Assembly (NCBI RefSeq): GCF_000787715.1
Contig: NZ_BBPI01000090.1
Location: 1-34,462, forward strand
DNA length: 34,462 nucleotides
Source of the DNA: Sphingomonas parapaucimobilis NBRC 15100
GTDB taxonomy: Bacteria; Pseudomonadota; Alphaproteobacteria; Sphingomonadales; Sphingomonadaceae
Direction of reading: 5' to 3'
Part shown: piece by piece, positions 1-8,884 of the stretch
Numbering within the stretch: position 1 is the first letter of the stretch
How the letters are laid out: every line of letters begins with the position of its first letter
The notes under the pieces: generated by a model
The model's input: only the letters and a program-made list of their open reading frames with translations
Database searches by the model: none
What the model was told of the DNA's origin: nothing
Made by a program: the position numbers and the translations under genes

Positions 1-30
1 AGGGGCTTGCCTTGAGGCGACCTTCGTTAA

Positions 31-47
31 TGCCGCTCCCAGCGGCA
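31..47. terminator. Short hairpin downstream of pncB
   Basis: A 7-bp stem (TGCCGCT / AGCGGCA) closes a CCC loop about 90 bp beyond the pncB stop. No T-run follows it in the pncB direction, so it is a weak candidate for a transcription end. I see no gene in the remainder of bases 1-139. Confidence 0.2.
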
Positions 48-139
48 CTGGGTGAGGGGCAGGAGGCATTACGGATGTCCGTCCATCCCCGCGTGCCGAT
101 CCAGGGTTCGGACCGCCCCTGCCAGCCCCGGCTACTCCG

Positions 140-1444
140 TCACACCCGGACCGCCTTGGCGTGGCGCCCGTCTTCGCCGAAGATGCGCAGATAGCGTTCG
201 ATCTCGGCCGGATCGCCGGTCGCCTTGGCGGGGTTGTCGGACAGCTTGACCGCCGGATGCCCGTCCGCGCTGATGACCTTGGCCACCAGCGAGATCGGCT
301 CCAGCCCGGCCGCACCCGCCGGATCGCAGTCGCGGAAGTCGTTGGTCAGGTTGGTGCCCCAGCCGAAGCTCATCCGCACCCGGCCATGGAAATGGCGATA
401 GGTCGCCTCGATGCTGTCGACGTCCATCCCGTCCGAAAAGATCAGCAGCTTGCGGCGCGGGTCGCGGCCATGCGCCTGCCACCAGTCGATGATCTGCTCG
501 CCCCCCTCGATCGGCGGCATCGAGTCGGGGCGAAAGCCCGTCCAGTCGGCGAGCCAGTCGGGCGCGTTGCGCAAGAAGGCCGTGGTCCCGAATGCGTCCG
601 GCAGCGCGATCAGCAGGTTGCCGTCATACAGCGCCTGCCACTCCTCCAGCACCCGGTAGGGCGCCGCCGCCACGCCCGCATCGTCGGGGGCGAGCGCGGC
701 CATCACCATCGGCAGCTCATGCGCGTTGGTGCCGATCGCCTCCAGGTCATTGTCCATCGCCAGCAGCACGTTGGACGAGCCGATGAACCGGTCTCCCAGC
801 CCTTCCTTCAGCGCCTCGACGCACCAGCGCTGCCACAGAAAGCCATGCCGCCGCCGCGTGCCGAAGTCGGAGAGAACCAGGTCGGGCAGGGCGCGTAGGC
901 GTTCGACCTTGTCCCACAGCTTGGCCTTGGCACGGGCATAGAGGATGTCGAGCTCGAACCGCCCCTTGCCCTTCAGGGCCGCCCGCGAGCGCAGTTCGTT
1001 GACGATGGCCAAAGCGGGGATTTCCCACATCGTCGTCTCGGCCCAGGGGCCGTCGAAATGCAGCTCGAACTGCCCGTCGACGGTGCGCAGCCCATAGTCC
1101 GGCAGCTGGAAGCGGGCGAGCCAGTCGAGGAACTCGGGCGAGAACATGCGTTGCTTGCCATAGAAGCTGTTGCCCGCCAGCCAGATCAGCTCCTTCTTGC
1201 CGAAGCGAAGCGAGCGCGCATGGTCGAGCTGTTCGCGCAGTTCCGCTTCGTCGATCACTTCGGCCAGCCGGACATGCTTGCTGCGGTTGATGAGCGAGAA
1301 GGTCGCCGTGACCTCCGGGTGGAGCCGCCGGATCATCTGCAGCATCAGCAGCTTGTAGAAATCGGTATCCAGCAGGCTGCGCACGACCGGGTCGAGCCGC
1401 CAGCCGTGGTTATAGACGCGGGTGGCAATGTCGGTGACGGGCAT
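140..1444 (-). CDS. pncB: Nicotinate phosphoribosyltransferase
   Basis: PncB joins nicotinate to PRPP, helped by ATP, to give nicotinate mononucleotide. This is the entry step of the Preiss-Handler route of NAD salvage, in the cytoplasm. The 434-residue protein matches the bacterial family length. Visible family motifs are TDFYK (27-31), FGTRRRHG (194-201), the GSSN...GTNAHE segment with the expected phosphorylated histidine at His242, FSDGMD (336-341) and [10 protein letters not shown] (360-369). The frame stays open upstream to 1558, but the ATG at 1444 is preferred: a GGGGGAG ribosome-binding site lies just upstream and the family N-terminus begins there. It is divergent from the DUF3857 gene and has no operon partner in the window. 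Confidence 0.95.
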   Translation of the reverse strand: MPVTDIATRVYNHGWRLDPVVRSLLDTDFYKLLMLQMIRRLHPEVTATFSLINRSKHVRLAEVIDEAELREQLDHARSLRFGKKELIWLAGNSFYGKQRMFSPEFLDWLARFQLPDYGLRTVDGQFELHFDGPWAETTMWEIPALAIVNELRSRAALKGKGRFELDILYARAKAKLWDKVERLRALPDLVLSDFGTRRRHGFLWQRWCVEALKEGLGDRFIGSSNVLLAMDNDLEAIGTNAHELPMVMAALAPDDAGVAAAPYRVLEEWQALYDGNLLIALPDAFGTTAFLRNAPDWLADWTGFRPDSMPPIEGGEQIIDWWQAHGRDPRRKLLIFSDGMDVDSIEATYRHFHGRVRMSFGWGTNLTNDFRDCDPAGAAGLEPISLVAKVISADGHPAVKLSDNPAKATGDPAEIERYLRIFGEDGRHAKAVRV

Positions 1445-1590
1445 GGACGCTCCCCCAGGATCATGGGCCAAACTCAGCCGTGGGTCCCCGGCGATGCACC
1501 AACGCCGGGACAGGAGCAAGCGCATGGCGCGCCTTGCGCCCGCCGCGCTTTTGGCCACTATGGCGGCCTTCCGGGGAGGATGGGGGAACT

Positions 1591-3687
1591 ATGAGGTTGC
1601 GTGGCGTGAGGGCGATCGCCCCGGCATGGGTGCTGGTGTCGATGCTGGCGGCGGGCGGCGTCGAGGCCCGGAATGCGGGGAAGCAAGAGGCCAGACAGGC
1701 GGGGCGGCCCGTGGCGGCCCCGCGCGGCCCGCAAACGGGGCCGGTCCCCGCCTGGGTCACGCGGTCCGAACCGCTGGCCGTGCCCGGCGATGTCGGCGGC
1801 CCGGTCTTCATGCGCCGACAGGATGTCGTGGCGCACATCACCGACCAGGGACAGGCCCAATATATGGGCTATCGCATCAAGATCCTGCAATCCAACGCGC
1901 TGCAGATCGGCAATATCGCCATCGCCTGGGACCCGGCGGCGGGACCGCCGATCGTCCACGCCATCCATGTCATCCGCGACGGCCAGACGATCGATGCGAT
2001 GAAGGCGGCCGCGTTCGAGGTGCTGCGCCGCGAGGACAAGCTGGAGGAGGCGATGCTGGACGGCACGCTGACCGCCGTGCTGCGCGTGCCCGACCTGCGC
2101 GTCGGCGACGAGCTGGAGGTCGAATGGACGACCTTTGCCAGGGATCCGACCATGGGCGGCAAGGCGTCGGGCCTGCTGGTGCTGGCCGCCAGCCCGGCGC
2201 CCGGCCGCTATCATCTGGGACTGAACTGGGATGCGGGGCACAGGCCGCAGTTGAAGATCAGCCCGGACATGACCCCCGCGCTGAAGAGGCAGGATCAAGG
2301 CGTCGACTTCCACTTTGACAATCCCGCGACACTGACCCCGCCCAAGGATGCGCCGCCGCGCTATCAGTGGCAGCGCATCGTCGAATATAGCGATTTCGGC
2401 GACTGGCCCTCCGTGTCCCGCCATTTCGCCCCGCTCTATACCCAGGCGGCGACGCTCGCGCCCAACTCGCCGCTGCGCCAGGAAGCGGCGCGGATCGCCG
2501 CGGCGAGCCCCAAGCCGCTCGACCGGGCGGCCGCCGCGCTAAAGCTCGTCCAGCAGGATGTCCGCTACATCTATGTCGGGCTGAACGGCGGCAACCTGAC
2601 CCCCGCCTCGGCCGACGAGACGTGGCAGCGTCGCTATGGCGACTGCAAGGGCAAGACCGCACTGCTGCTTGCCCTGCTCCGCGAACTGGGGATCGAGGCG
2701 GAGGCGGTGCTCATCAATTCCAACGCCGCCGATGACGGCTTCGACCAGCGTCTGTCGGGGCCGCAGCTTTTCGACCATGTGCTGGTCCGTGCGCATATCG
2801 ATGGCGCAACCTATTGGCTGGACGGAACGATGCCCGCCGTCGTGCCGCCCGCCGCGCGGCCGGTCTTTCCGGTGCAATGGGTCCTGCCGCTGACCACGCG
2901 CGGCGAGTCGCTGGAAAAGCTGAACCGGCCGCTGGCCAGCGTGCCCGACGAAACGACGCTGTACGACATCGACACGCGGGCCGGGTTCGACAAGCCCGCC
3001 AGGATCACCTCCACCACCATCACGCGCGGCGTCGCGGGGCTTCAGCAGCAGGCGCAGTTCTCGGCCGTGACGCCGGGCCAGATGCTCGACGCCTTTCGCC
3101 AGCAGCTGACCGGCGATTTCTGGCAGGCGATCGACAGCGTGCAGTGGCGTTACGACCAGACGGCACAGGCCGGTATCCTGACGATCGCGGGCACCGGCAC
3201 GATCGACTGGGACAAGGACGATGACGGCGGCCGCTCCTTCGCGCTGCCCGGTGGCGGCTTCAGCCCGCCCGATCGTCGTCTGCGCAGTGCCGATCAGCGG
3301 GGGGACGTGCCCTTCTATTCGAAGCCCGAATATAGCTGCCACGTCACCACGGTCCGCCTGCCCATGGGCACCGAGGCGAAGCAATGGTCGTCCAAGCCCG
3401 GTTTCGACACGATGATGTTCGGCCGCCATTACCGGCGCGCCTGGGAGATGCGCGACGGCACCATCCGCATGGTCCGGGGCTCGCGCGTCGAACAGCCCGA
3501 GATCGATGCCGCCATGGCGGCGCGCGACAATGGCCGGATCGACGCGTTCGACAACAGCATGGCCTGGATCTTCTATGCGCCGAAGGGGACAAAGCCCGGC
3601 GTCGGACAGGGCGAGACGGTGCCCGCCAGCTATGACCATGACTGGGTCGCCGATCCCGCGCCGTGCATGCCGACCGCCAAGGGATGA
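1591..3687 (+). CDS. Secreted DUF3857 / transglutaminase-like protein
   Basis: A 698-residue protein. A hydrophobic N-terminal segment (about 8-22) looks like a signal peptide, although it lacks a clear cleavage box. A DUF3857 region follows (about 70-240), then a transglutaminase-like domain (about 290-420) with a plausible catalytic triad: Cys352 in GDCKGK, His396 in FDHVLV and Asp411 in WLDGT. The C-terminal 280 residues are probably beta-rich. Bacterial proteins of this layout are common in Bacteroidetes and sphingomonads. Their substrates are mostly unknown; amide hydrolysis or crosslinking in the envelope is usually assumed. The start at 1591 follows a GGGGAGGATGGGGG purine stretch; the frame is open to 1480, but that part reads through the divergent promoter region. 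It appears monocistronic. Confidence 0.85.
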   Translation: MRLRGVRAIAPAWVLVSMLAAGGVEARNAGKQEARQAGRPVAAPRGPQTGPVPAWVTRSEPLAVPGDVGGPVFMRRQDVVAHITDQGQAQYMGYRIKILQSNALQIGNIAIAWDPAAGPPIVHAIHVIRDGQTIDAMKAAAFEVLRREDKLEEAMLDGTLTAVLRVPDLRVGDELEVEWTTFARDPTMGGKASGLLVLAASPAPGRYHLGLNWDAGHRPQLKISPDMTPALKRQDQGVDFHFDNPATLTPPKDAPPRYQWQRIVEYSDFGDWPSVSRHFAPLYTQAATLAPNSPLRQEAARIAAASPKPLDRAAAALKLVQQDVRYIYVGLNGGNLTPASADETWQRRYGDCKGKTALLLALLRELGIEAEAVLINSNAADDGFDQRLSGPQLFDHVLVRAHIDGATYWLDGTMPAVVPPAARPVFPVQWVLPLTTRGESLEKLNRPLASVPDETTLYDIDTRAGFDKPARITSTTITRGVAGLQQQAQFSAVTPGQMLDAFRQQLTGDFWQAIDSVQWRYDQTAQAGILTIAGTGTIDWDKDDDGGRSFALPGGGFSPPDRRLRSADQRGDVPFYSKPEYSCHVTTVRLPMGTEAKQWSSKPGFDTMMFGRHYRRAWEMRDGTIRMVRGSRVEQPEIDAAMAARDNGRIDAFDNSMAWIFYAPKGTKPGVGQGETVPASYDHDWVADPAPCMPTAKG

Positions 3688-3751
3688 GGCGGGCGGGATC
3701 GCCACCGCGCCCCTCGCGTTGTGCAGGGGCCAGCTTTTGGGGAGACATTGG

Positions 3752-4342
3752 ATGGCCGACCATATCCTGATCTTCTACGGCTCCTACCGATCCGACCGGC
3801 AGGGCATCAGGCTGGCCGATTATCTGGTCCGGTCGTTCCGCGAACGGGGTGCGAAGCCCGAGCTGATCGATGCCAAGGCGGTCGGGCTGCCCATGCTGGA
3901 CCGGATGTACAAGGAATATCCCGCCGGTGAGGCGCCCGAGGCGATGGAGACACTCGCCGCCAAGATCCGAGCCGCCGATGCCTTTGTCTTCGTCACCGGC
4001 GAATATAATTGGGGGCAGCAGCCGGGGCTGAAGAACCTGACCGATCACTTCCTGGAGGAATGGTATTGGCGCCCCGCCGCCATCGCCAGCTATTCGGCCG
4101 GACGGCTGGCGGGCGCGCATGCCAGCGTCGCCTGGCACGGGACGCTGAGCGAAATGGGCATGGTCGTGGTGTCCAGCACGCTGACCGTCGGCGGCATCGG
4201 CCAGGCGCTGGATGCGCAGGGACAGCCGACCGGCGAGGGCGGGGCGGCGCTGTCCCGCAGCTTTCCGCGCTTCGCCGACGATCTCGCCTGGTGGACCCAG
4301 GCCGCACGGAACCAGCGGGCGAAGGTCGCCCCGCCTTATTAA
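3752..4342 (+). CDS. NADPH-dependent FMN reductase family protein
   Basis: A 196-residue flavodoxin-fold protein of the NADPH-dependent FMN reductase family, which reduces free FMN or quinones with NAD(P)H in the cytoplasm. The N-terminal strand and phosphate loop are visible as ILIFYGSYRSDRQG (5-18). The flavin-contacting segment is TGEYNWGQQPGLKN (82-95), a typical GEYN signature. The start at 3752 is supported by GGGGAGA at 3739-3745. Its stop overlaps that of the convergent VIT-family gene by four bases. The physiological substrate cannot be told from the sequence; a quinone or azo reductase is the main alternative. Confidence 0.85.
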   Translation: MADHILIFYGSYRSDRQGIRLADYLVRSFRERGAKPELIDAKAVGLPMLDRMYKEYPAGEAPEAMETLAAKIRAADAFVFVTGEYNWGQQPGLKNLTDHFLEEWYWRPAAIASYSAGRLAGAHASVAWHGTLSEMGMVVVSSTLTVGGIGQALDAQGQPTGEGGAALSRSFPRFADDLAWWTQAARNQRAKVAPPY

Positions 4343-5049
4343 ACGAAGGTGCCGGTCAGCGTCCCGATCAGCGCGGTCACGCCCATCGCCAGCGCGCCCA
4401 GCAGCACGACGCGCACGATAGCGCGTACGACCGGCGCGCCGCCCGCTTTTGCGCCCAGCGCGCCCAGCACCGCCAGCAGGACCAGCGCCGTCGCGGGCGT
4501 CAGGTAGAGGACCCAGGCATGCGGCGACAGCGCGGCGGCCAGCACGGGCAGGATCGCCCCGGCGCTGAACGCCCCCGCCGAAAACAGCGCCGCCTGAAGC
4601 GGGTTGGAGCCGCCGTCATCGGCCAGCCCAAGCTCGTCGCGGCGATGCGCGCCCAGCGCGTCATGCGCCATCATCTGCTCGGCCACCTGTTGCGCCAGGC
4701 CCGCCTCGACCCCGCGCTGTTCGTAGATCGCGGCGAGTTCCCGCGTTTCGGCCAGCGGCGCACGGACCAGCTCGGCGGCCTCGCGCGCCAGATCGGCCTG
4801 CTCGGTATCGGCCTGCGAACTGACCGAGACATATTCCCCCGCCGCCATCGACAGCGCCCCGCCGACCAGCGCCGCGATCCCCGCCACCAGCACGGCGCCC
4901 GCCGTCGCACCGGGCGCGGCCGCGACGCCGACGATCAGGCTGGAGACCGAGATGATGCCGTCATTGGCCCCCAGCACGGCGGCGCGCAGCCAACCCGTGC
5001 GGTGAACCAGATGCTGTTCGCCCATGGCGTGGATGGTGGTCTGGCTCAT
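4339..5049 (-). CDS. VIT1/CCC1-family metal transporter
   Basis: A 236-residue membrane protein of the VIT/CCC1 family, whose eukaryotic members move Fe2+ or Mn2+ out of the cytosol. The first two predicted helices carry the family segments LGANDGIISVSSLIVGV (26-42) and ALSMAAGEYVSVSSQ (65-79), with acidic and Met residues (Asp30, Met68, Glu72) in the expected metal-path positions. A charged stretch (80-150) precedes three C-terminal hydrophobic helices; in the family this cytoplasmic stretch is the metal-binding domain, and here it is Glu/His-rich. The start at 5049 has a poor ribosome-binding site, and Met9 (5025) is an alternative. It converges on the FMN reductase with overlapping stops. 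Iron or manganese efflux is inferred. Confidence 0.85.
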   Translation of the reverse strand: MSQTTIHAMGEQHLVHRTGWLRAAVLGANDGIISVSSLIVGVAAAPGATAGAVLVAGIAALVGGALSMAAGEYVSVSSQADTEQADLAREAAELVRAPLAETRELAAIYEQRGVEAGLAQQVAEQMMAHDALGAHRRDELGLADDGGSNPLQAALFSAGAFSAGAILPVLAAALSPHAWVLYLTPATALVLLAVLGALGAKAGGAPVVRAIVRVVLLGALAMGVTALIGTLTGTFV

Positions 5050-5144
5050 AGGATATACTCAAGCGTGCCGGACGCGCAGGATCCGGGGCGGCGGGGCAGG
5101 CCCCCGTCCGGGCGGTGGATCGAATGTCGGGAAGCGGCGCAATA

Positions 5145-5234
5145 TGGCGGAGACGGAGGGATTCGAACCCTCGGTACGGTTTCCCGTACGACGCTTTAGC
5201 AAAGCGTTGGTTTCAGCCACTCACCCACGTCTCC
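5145..5234 (-). tRNA. tRNA-Ser (anticodon GCU)
   Basis: Read on the minus strand this is a 90-nt class II tRNA. The 7-bp acceptor stem pairs GGAGACG with CGTCTCC, followed by discriminator G and an encoded CCA (5147-5145). The anticodon arm is ACGCT-TTGCTAA-AGCGT, giving anticodon GCU for AGC/AGU serine codons. A long variable arm (GTACGG / CCGTAC) identifies a serine-type tRNA. The T arm is GAGGG-TTCGAAT-CCCTC. All arms fold without mismatches. Confidence 0.96.
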
Positions 5235-5399
5235 GGCTGCGGCGAGGTGCGGCTATAGCGGGGCCGGTGGAGGCAATCAACCGGGTCTGGGCGGGATTTT
5301 ATCAGGAAAATCGACTAATCCTCATTTCGTCATTCATTGCGCCGCAAGCTGCGGGCTGGTTAACGTGGTCAATCGGTTCGCCGGGGGAGTTGAGAATTC

Positions 5400-6164
5400 A
5401 TGCGTATCGTCTGTCTGGGCCTGTCATGGCGTCTGTCGTTGCTGGCTGGCCTGGCCCTGGTCGCCACCGCGCCGGTTGCGGCGCAGGTCCGCACGATCGA
5501 CCCCAATCAGGGTATCGACAGCGACCTCGGCACCCAGCCTTCCCGCCCCGCGCCCCAGCAGAGCGCGCCGCCCCAGGATGACGCCCCGCCGGTCCAGTCG
5601 ACCCCGCCCGTACAGCAGCCGCCGGTCACGCCTACCCCCGGCACCCCCGATTCGCGCGCGACCCAGACGACGCAGGCCGCCGATACGTTCGAGCGGGACG
5701 ACCTGATGGCGGCGGGTGAGGGCGTGTTCGGCAAGGGAGCCGAGGGGCTGGCGGGCATCATCGAGCGAATCCTGCGCGAACAGGGGCGGCCCAACGCCTA
5801 TATCGCCGGGCGCGAGGCATCGGGCGCGTTCGTCGTCGGCCTGCGTTATGGCTCGGGCGTGATGACCCATAAGGTCGAGGGGCAGATGCCGGTCTATTGG
5901 ACCGGGCCGTCGCTGGGCTTCGATATCGGCGGCGACGCGAACAAGGTGTTCGTGCTGGTCTATAACCTCTACGACACCGAGGAGCTGTTCCACCGCTTCC
6001 CGGCGGCCGAGGGGCGGCTGTATTTCGTCGGCGGGTTTGCGGCGACGTATTTGCGGCGTGGCAATGTCGTGCTGATCCCGGTGCGGCTGGGCGTCGGTTG
6101 GCGCGCGGGCGTCAATGTCGGGTATATGAACTTCACGCACAAGGCGCGGTGGTTGCCGTTCTGA
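5400..6164 (+). CDS. DUF1134 / EipA-like periplasmic envelope protein
   Basis: A 254-residue exported protein. A signal peptide (1-28, cleavage after VAA or AAQ) is followed by a disordered Pro/Gln/Thr-rich linker (about 46-92). The DUF1134 domain (about 94-254) contains the typical glycine-rich beta stretch GAFVVGLRYGSG and ends in NVGYMNFTHKARWLPF. In Brucella abortus the DUF1134 protein EipA is a periplasmic beta-barrel-like protein that supports envelope integrity. The same general role is inferred here. The ATG at 5400 follows a GGGGGAG purine run. The long proline-rich spacer looks lineage-specific. The tRNA-Ser gene lies upstream on the other strand. Confidence 0.85.
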   Translation: MRIVCLGLSWRLSLLAGLALVATAPVAAQVRTIDPNQGIDSDLGTQPSRPAPQQSAPPQDDAPPVQSTPPVQQPPVTPTPGTPDSRATQTTQAADTFERDDLMAAGEGVFGKGAEGLAGIIERILREQGRPNAYIAGREASGAFVVGLRYGSGVMTHKVEGQMPVYWTGPSLGFDIGGDANKVFVLVYNLYDTEELFHRFPAAEGRLYFVGGFAATYLRRGNVVLIPVRLGVGWRAGVNVGYMNFTHKARWLPF

Positions 6165-6189
6165 TTTCGGCCTCGGGGTGAGGGTTTCC

Positions 6190-6325
6190 CTTGGCCTTCG
6201 ACTTCGCTCAGGCTGAACGGGGGTGGGGTTGCGTCCTGGACTTTTCCCACAGCCGTTCAGGCTGAGCCCTTCGGCTGGCTGGCAAGGCAGCCGCTCAGGA
6301 TAAACGTCGACGCATGACGTCGACT
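6190..6325. repeat. Sphingomonad-type CTTCGACTTCGCTCAGG repeat cluster
   Basis: The gap between eipA and the YqfO-like gene is filled with short palindromic pieces. These are CCTTCGACTTCGCTCAGGC at 6193-6211, a partly inverted copy beginning CCGTTCAGGCTGAG near 6253, a GGCTGGCTGGCAAGGCAGCC hairpin near 6273, and the GTCGACGCATGACGTCGAC palindrome near 6307. A related copy lies at 20843. The element sits between convergent genes and may also act as a transcription end. Confidence 0.55.
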
Positions 6326-6344
6326 TCGAAGCCCACGCCCCCTC

Positions 6345-6746
6345 CTATCCGCGCATCAGCAACCGATAAGGTTCGCTCACCGCGATTACCGGCACGTCCC
6401 ACGGATGTGCCGCCAACAACGCATCGGCCAGCGCTTCCACATCCGCCTCTGCATCGTATATCGCGGTCAGGATGACGGTCGGCGACCAGCTCGCCTCTCC
6501 CACCGCGCCCAGCGTCGGCACGGCATCCTCGCCCGGCCGGAAGCCCTCATAACCCAGCGCCAGTTCGACCACCTCGCGATATCGCCCGAAATCGCCGAGC
6601 GGGGCTGTGCGCAGGATCGCCAGCAGCGTGGCGGCGGTGGAATCCTCTTCCACCGCCGCCGGATTGCCTGCGACCAGCGCCGCAAGCGTGGCGGGCGCGA
6701 CCGGGCAATAGACCCGGATGTCCCGCACCCACCGCGTGCCGCTCAT
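6345..6746 (-). CDS. Stand-alone YqfO/NIF3 C-terminal-like (CutA-fold) protein
   Basis: A 133-residue protein whose ATG overlaps the pyrC stop in an ATGA arrangement, so it is very likely translated from the pyrC message. The sequence resembles the PII/CutA-like insert domain of NIF3-family proteins (YqfO/YbgI; COG3323). It has an N-terminal strand RVYCPVAPATLAAL, a central GDFGRYREVV...GYEGFRPGEDAVPTLGAVGE block equivalent to the GDYDxCSFxxxGxGxFRPxxGANPxxGxVG pattern, and a C-terminal LLAAHPWDVPVIAV equivalent to KAHPYEEPAYDV. The family function is unknown. Assignment is by motif order read by eye. The pyrC linkage suggests a link to pyrimidine synthesis, but this is inference. Confidence 0.6.
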   Translation of the reverse strand: MSGTRWVRDIRVYCPVAPATLAALVAGNPAAVEEDSTAATLLAILRTAPLGDFGRYREVVELALGYEGFRPGEDAVPTLGAVGEASWSPTVILTAIYDAEADVEALADALLAAHPWDVPVIAVSEPYRLLMRG

Positions 6747-8062
6747 CCGAAGTCGACCGCCTCGAAGCGAATCGGCTGGCCGGTCGGCGCATCGGCGAGC
6801 TGGTCCTCCCACATCGCCACCTGGCCGCGCACGATGGTGCCGATCGGCTTGCCGGTCAGCTCCATGCCGGTGAAGGGCGACCAGCCGCACTTGGACTGGA
6901 GCCACTGGTCCTCGATGGTCCAGCGCTTCTTGAGGTCGACGATGGTGAAGTCGGCGTCGTAACCGGCCGCGATCCGCCCCTTGCCGACGATGCCGAAGAT
7001 GCGCTGCGCCCCCGCGCTGGTCAGTTCGATCACGCGCTGGAGCGACAGGCGGCCATTCGCCGCATGGTCGAGCAGCAGCGGCAGCAGCGTCTGCACGCCC
7101 GGCATTCCGCTGGGGCTGCCCGGATAGGGCTTGGCCTTTTCCTCCAGCGTGTGCGGCGCATGGTCCGAACCGATGACGTCGGGCACGCCCTGGTTCAGCC
7201 AGTGCCACAGCCCGTCGCGGTGTGCGCCCGAGCGGATCGGCGGGTTCATCTGCGCCAGCGTGCCGAGGCGCGAATAGGCTTCCTCACCCGCCAGCGTCAG
7301 ATGCTGCGGCGTGACCTCGCAGGTCGCGATGTCCTTGTGCTGCGCGATATATTCCAGCTCGGCGGGCGTGGTGACGTGCAGGATGTGGATACGGCGATTG
7401 GCCGCGCGCGCCAGCCGCAGGATGCGACGGGTGGCGAGAAGCGCGCTCTCGTCGTCGCGCCAGACCGGGTGTGAGGACGGATCGCCCTCGATCCGCTCGT
7501 CGGCCCGGGCGTTCATCCGGTCCTCGTCCTCGGCATGGATCGCGACGCGGCGATGACCCGAGGCGAGCACTTCGGCCAGCCGCGCATCCTCGGAGACCAG
7601 CAGGTCGCCGGTCGAGGCGCCCATGAAGATCTTCACGCCCGCCGTGCCCGGCATCCGCTCCAGCTCGGCCAGGTCGCGGGCATTGTGGTTGGTCGCGCCC
7701 ACGTAAAAGGCGTGGTCGCAGAACATCGTCCTGGCGCGGGTCAGCTTGTCGGTGATCGCCTCGGCCGAATCGGTGTTCGGCTTGGTGTTGGGCATCTCGA
7801 AGACGGCGGTGACGCCGCCCATCACCGCCGCGCGGCTGCCGGAGGCCAGGTCCTCCTTGTGCATCAGGCCAGGCTCGCGGAAATGCACCTGGCTGTCGAT
7901 CACGCCGGGCAGGATGTCGAGGCCGGTGCAGTCGATCACCCGACCCGCATCGCCGCGCGCGCCGATTTCCACGATCCGGCCGTCGCGCACGCCGACATCG
8001 GCGCGGACGGGGCCGCCGGGGGTGTGGACGGTGCCGCCGGAGAGAAGCAGGTCGAAGGTCAT
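6743..8062 (-). CDS. pyrC: Dihydroorotase (PyrC/AllB superfamily)
   Basis: A 439-residue amidohydrolase that should cyclise N-carbamoyl-aspartate to dihydroorotate, the third step of pyrimidine synthesis. The length and the motifs GVIDSQVHFREPG (about 54-66), MPNTKPN, the VKIFMGAS segment with the carbamylation-type lysine, AIHAEDE, ILHVTTP and GSDHAPHT match class I dihydroorotases and allantoinases. The first metal-binding histidine of the canonical DxHxH pattern is Gln here (DSQVH). The minus-strand ATG at 8062 is only 47 bp from divergent ygfZ, so the promoters must be compact or overlapping. The downstream YqfO-like gene overlaps by four bases. Allantoinase or a non-catalytic paralogue are the alternatives. 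Confidence 0.82.
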   Translation of the reverse strand: MTFDLLLSGGTVHTPGGPVRADVGVRDGRIVEIGARGDAGRVIDCTGLDILPGVIDSQVHFREPGLMHKEDLASGSRAAVMGGVTAVFEMPNTKPNTDSAEAITDKLTRARTMFCDHAFYVGATNHNARDLAELERMPGTAGVKIFMGASTGDLLVSEDARLAEVLASGHRRVAIHAEDEDRMNARADERIEGDPSSHPVWRDDESALLATRRILRLARAANRRIHILHVTTPAELEYIAQHKDIATCEVTPQHLTLAGEEAYSRLGTLAQMNPPIRSGAHRDGLWHWLNQGVPDVIGSDHAPHTLEEKAKPYPGSPSGMPGVQTLLPLLLDHAANGRLSLQRVIELTSAGAQRIFGIVGKGRIAAGYDADFTIVDLKKRWTIEDQWLQSKCGWSPFTGMELTGKPIGTIVRGQVAMWEDQLADAPTGQPIRFEAVDFG

Positions 8063-8109
8063 GGCAAACGGGCCTTTCGCATAGGGTCACGCCCTCCTAC
8101 CTTGCGGTC

Positions 8110-8871
8110 ATGACCGATGCCACCCCAACAGCCATCGCCGCGACGGCCGCCGCGACGACCCTCTCCGATCGCCGCCTGATCCGGATCGCGGGCGAGGATG
8201 TGCGCGGTTTCCTGCAAGGGCTGGTGACGCAGGACGTCGCGGGCCTGACGCCGGATGCCCCGCGCTGGGCCGCCCTGCTGACGCCGCAGGGCAAGGCGCT
8301 GTTCGACTTTCTCCTATGGGCCGAGGGCGAGGCGGTGCTGATCGATGCGGAAGCGTCGCAGGCCGAGGCACTGGCGAAGCGGCTGGCCATGTACCGCCTG
8401 CGCCGCGCGATCACGATCACGCCGGTCGAGGGACTGGCCGTCCATTGGAGCCGCAATGCCGAGGGGCGGCCCCATGATCCGCGCCTGCCCGAACTGGGCC
8501 ATCGCTGGCTGGCCCCGGCGGGCGAACCGGCGAGCGGTTGGACCGCGCACCGGCTTTCGCTGGGCGTGACCGAAGGTGTCGGCGAGCTGGGCTCGGGGGA
8601 GACGCTCTGGCTGGAATGCAATGCGCGCGAGCTGAACGGCGTCAGTTTTACCAAGGGCTGTTATGTCGGGCAGGAAAACACGGCGCGGATGCACCACCGC
8701 TCGAAGGTCAATCGACGGTTGGTCGTGGCTCCCCTGGGCGAGGCGGGCGACCGGACCCGTGCAAGCTACCCGGAACTGGGCCTGATGGTCGAGCATCGCC
8801 GCGTCGAGGCACTGGGCGACGCGATCCGTCCCGACTGGCTGGCGACGGCGTTGCAGGCCGATCAGGACTGA
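8110..8871 (+). CDS. ygfZ: Folate-binding protein YgfZ (Fe-S cluster repair/assembly)
   Basis: A 253-residue GcvT-like protein of the YgfZ/IBA57 family. It binds tetrahydrofolate and helps build or repair iron-sulfur clusters, including that of the tRNA methylthiotransferase MiaB. The diagnostic motif KGCYVGQE lies at 182-189 with its conserved Cys184. Further family segments are VRGFLQGLVTQDV (31-43) and the PQGKALFDFLLW segment (59-70). The start at 8110 leaves an alanine/threonine-rich N-terminal extension of about 17 residues before the conserved region, so a later start is possible. It is divergent from pyrC and convergent with the PilZ gene. Confidence 0.9.
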   Translation: MTDATPTAIAATAAATTLSDRRLIRIAGEDVRGFLQGLVTQDVAGLTPDAPRWAALLTPQGKALFDFLLWAEGEAVLIDAEASQAEALAKRLAMYRLRRAITITPVEGLAVHWSRNAEGRPHDPRLPELGHRWLAPAGEPASGWTAHRLSLGVTEGVGELGSGETLWLECNARELNGVSFTKGCYVGQENTARMHHRSKVNRRLVVAPLGEAGDRTRASYPELGLMVEHRRVEALGDAIRPDWLATALQADQD

Positions 8872-8884
8872 CCGATGCTTCGGA

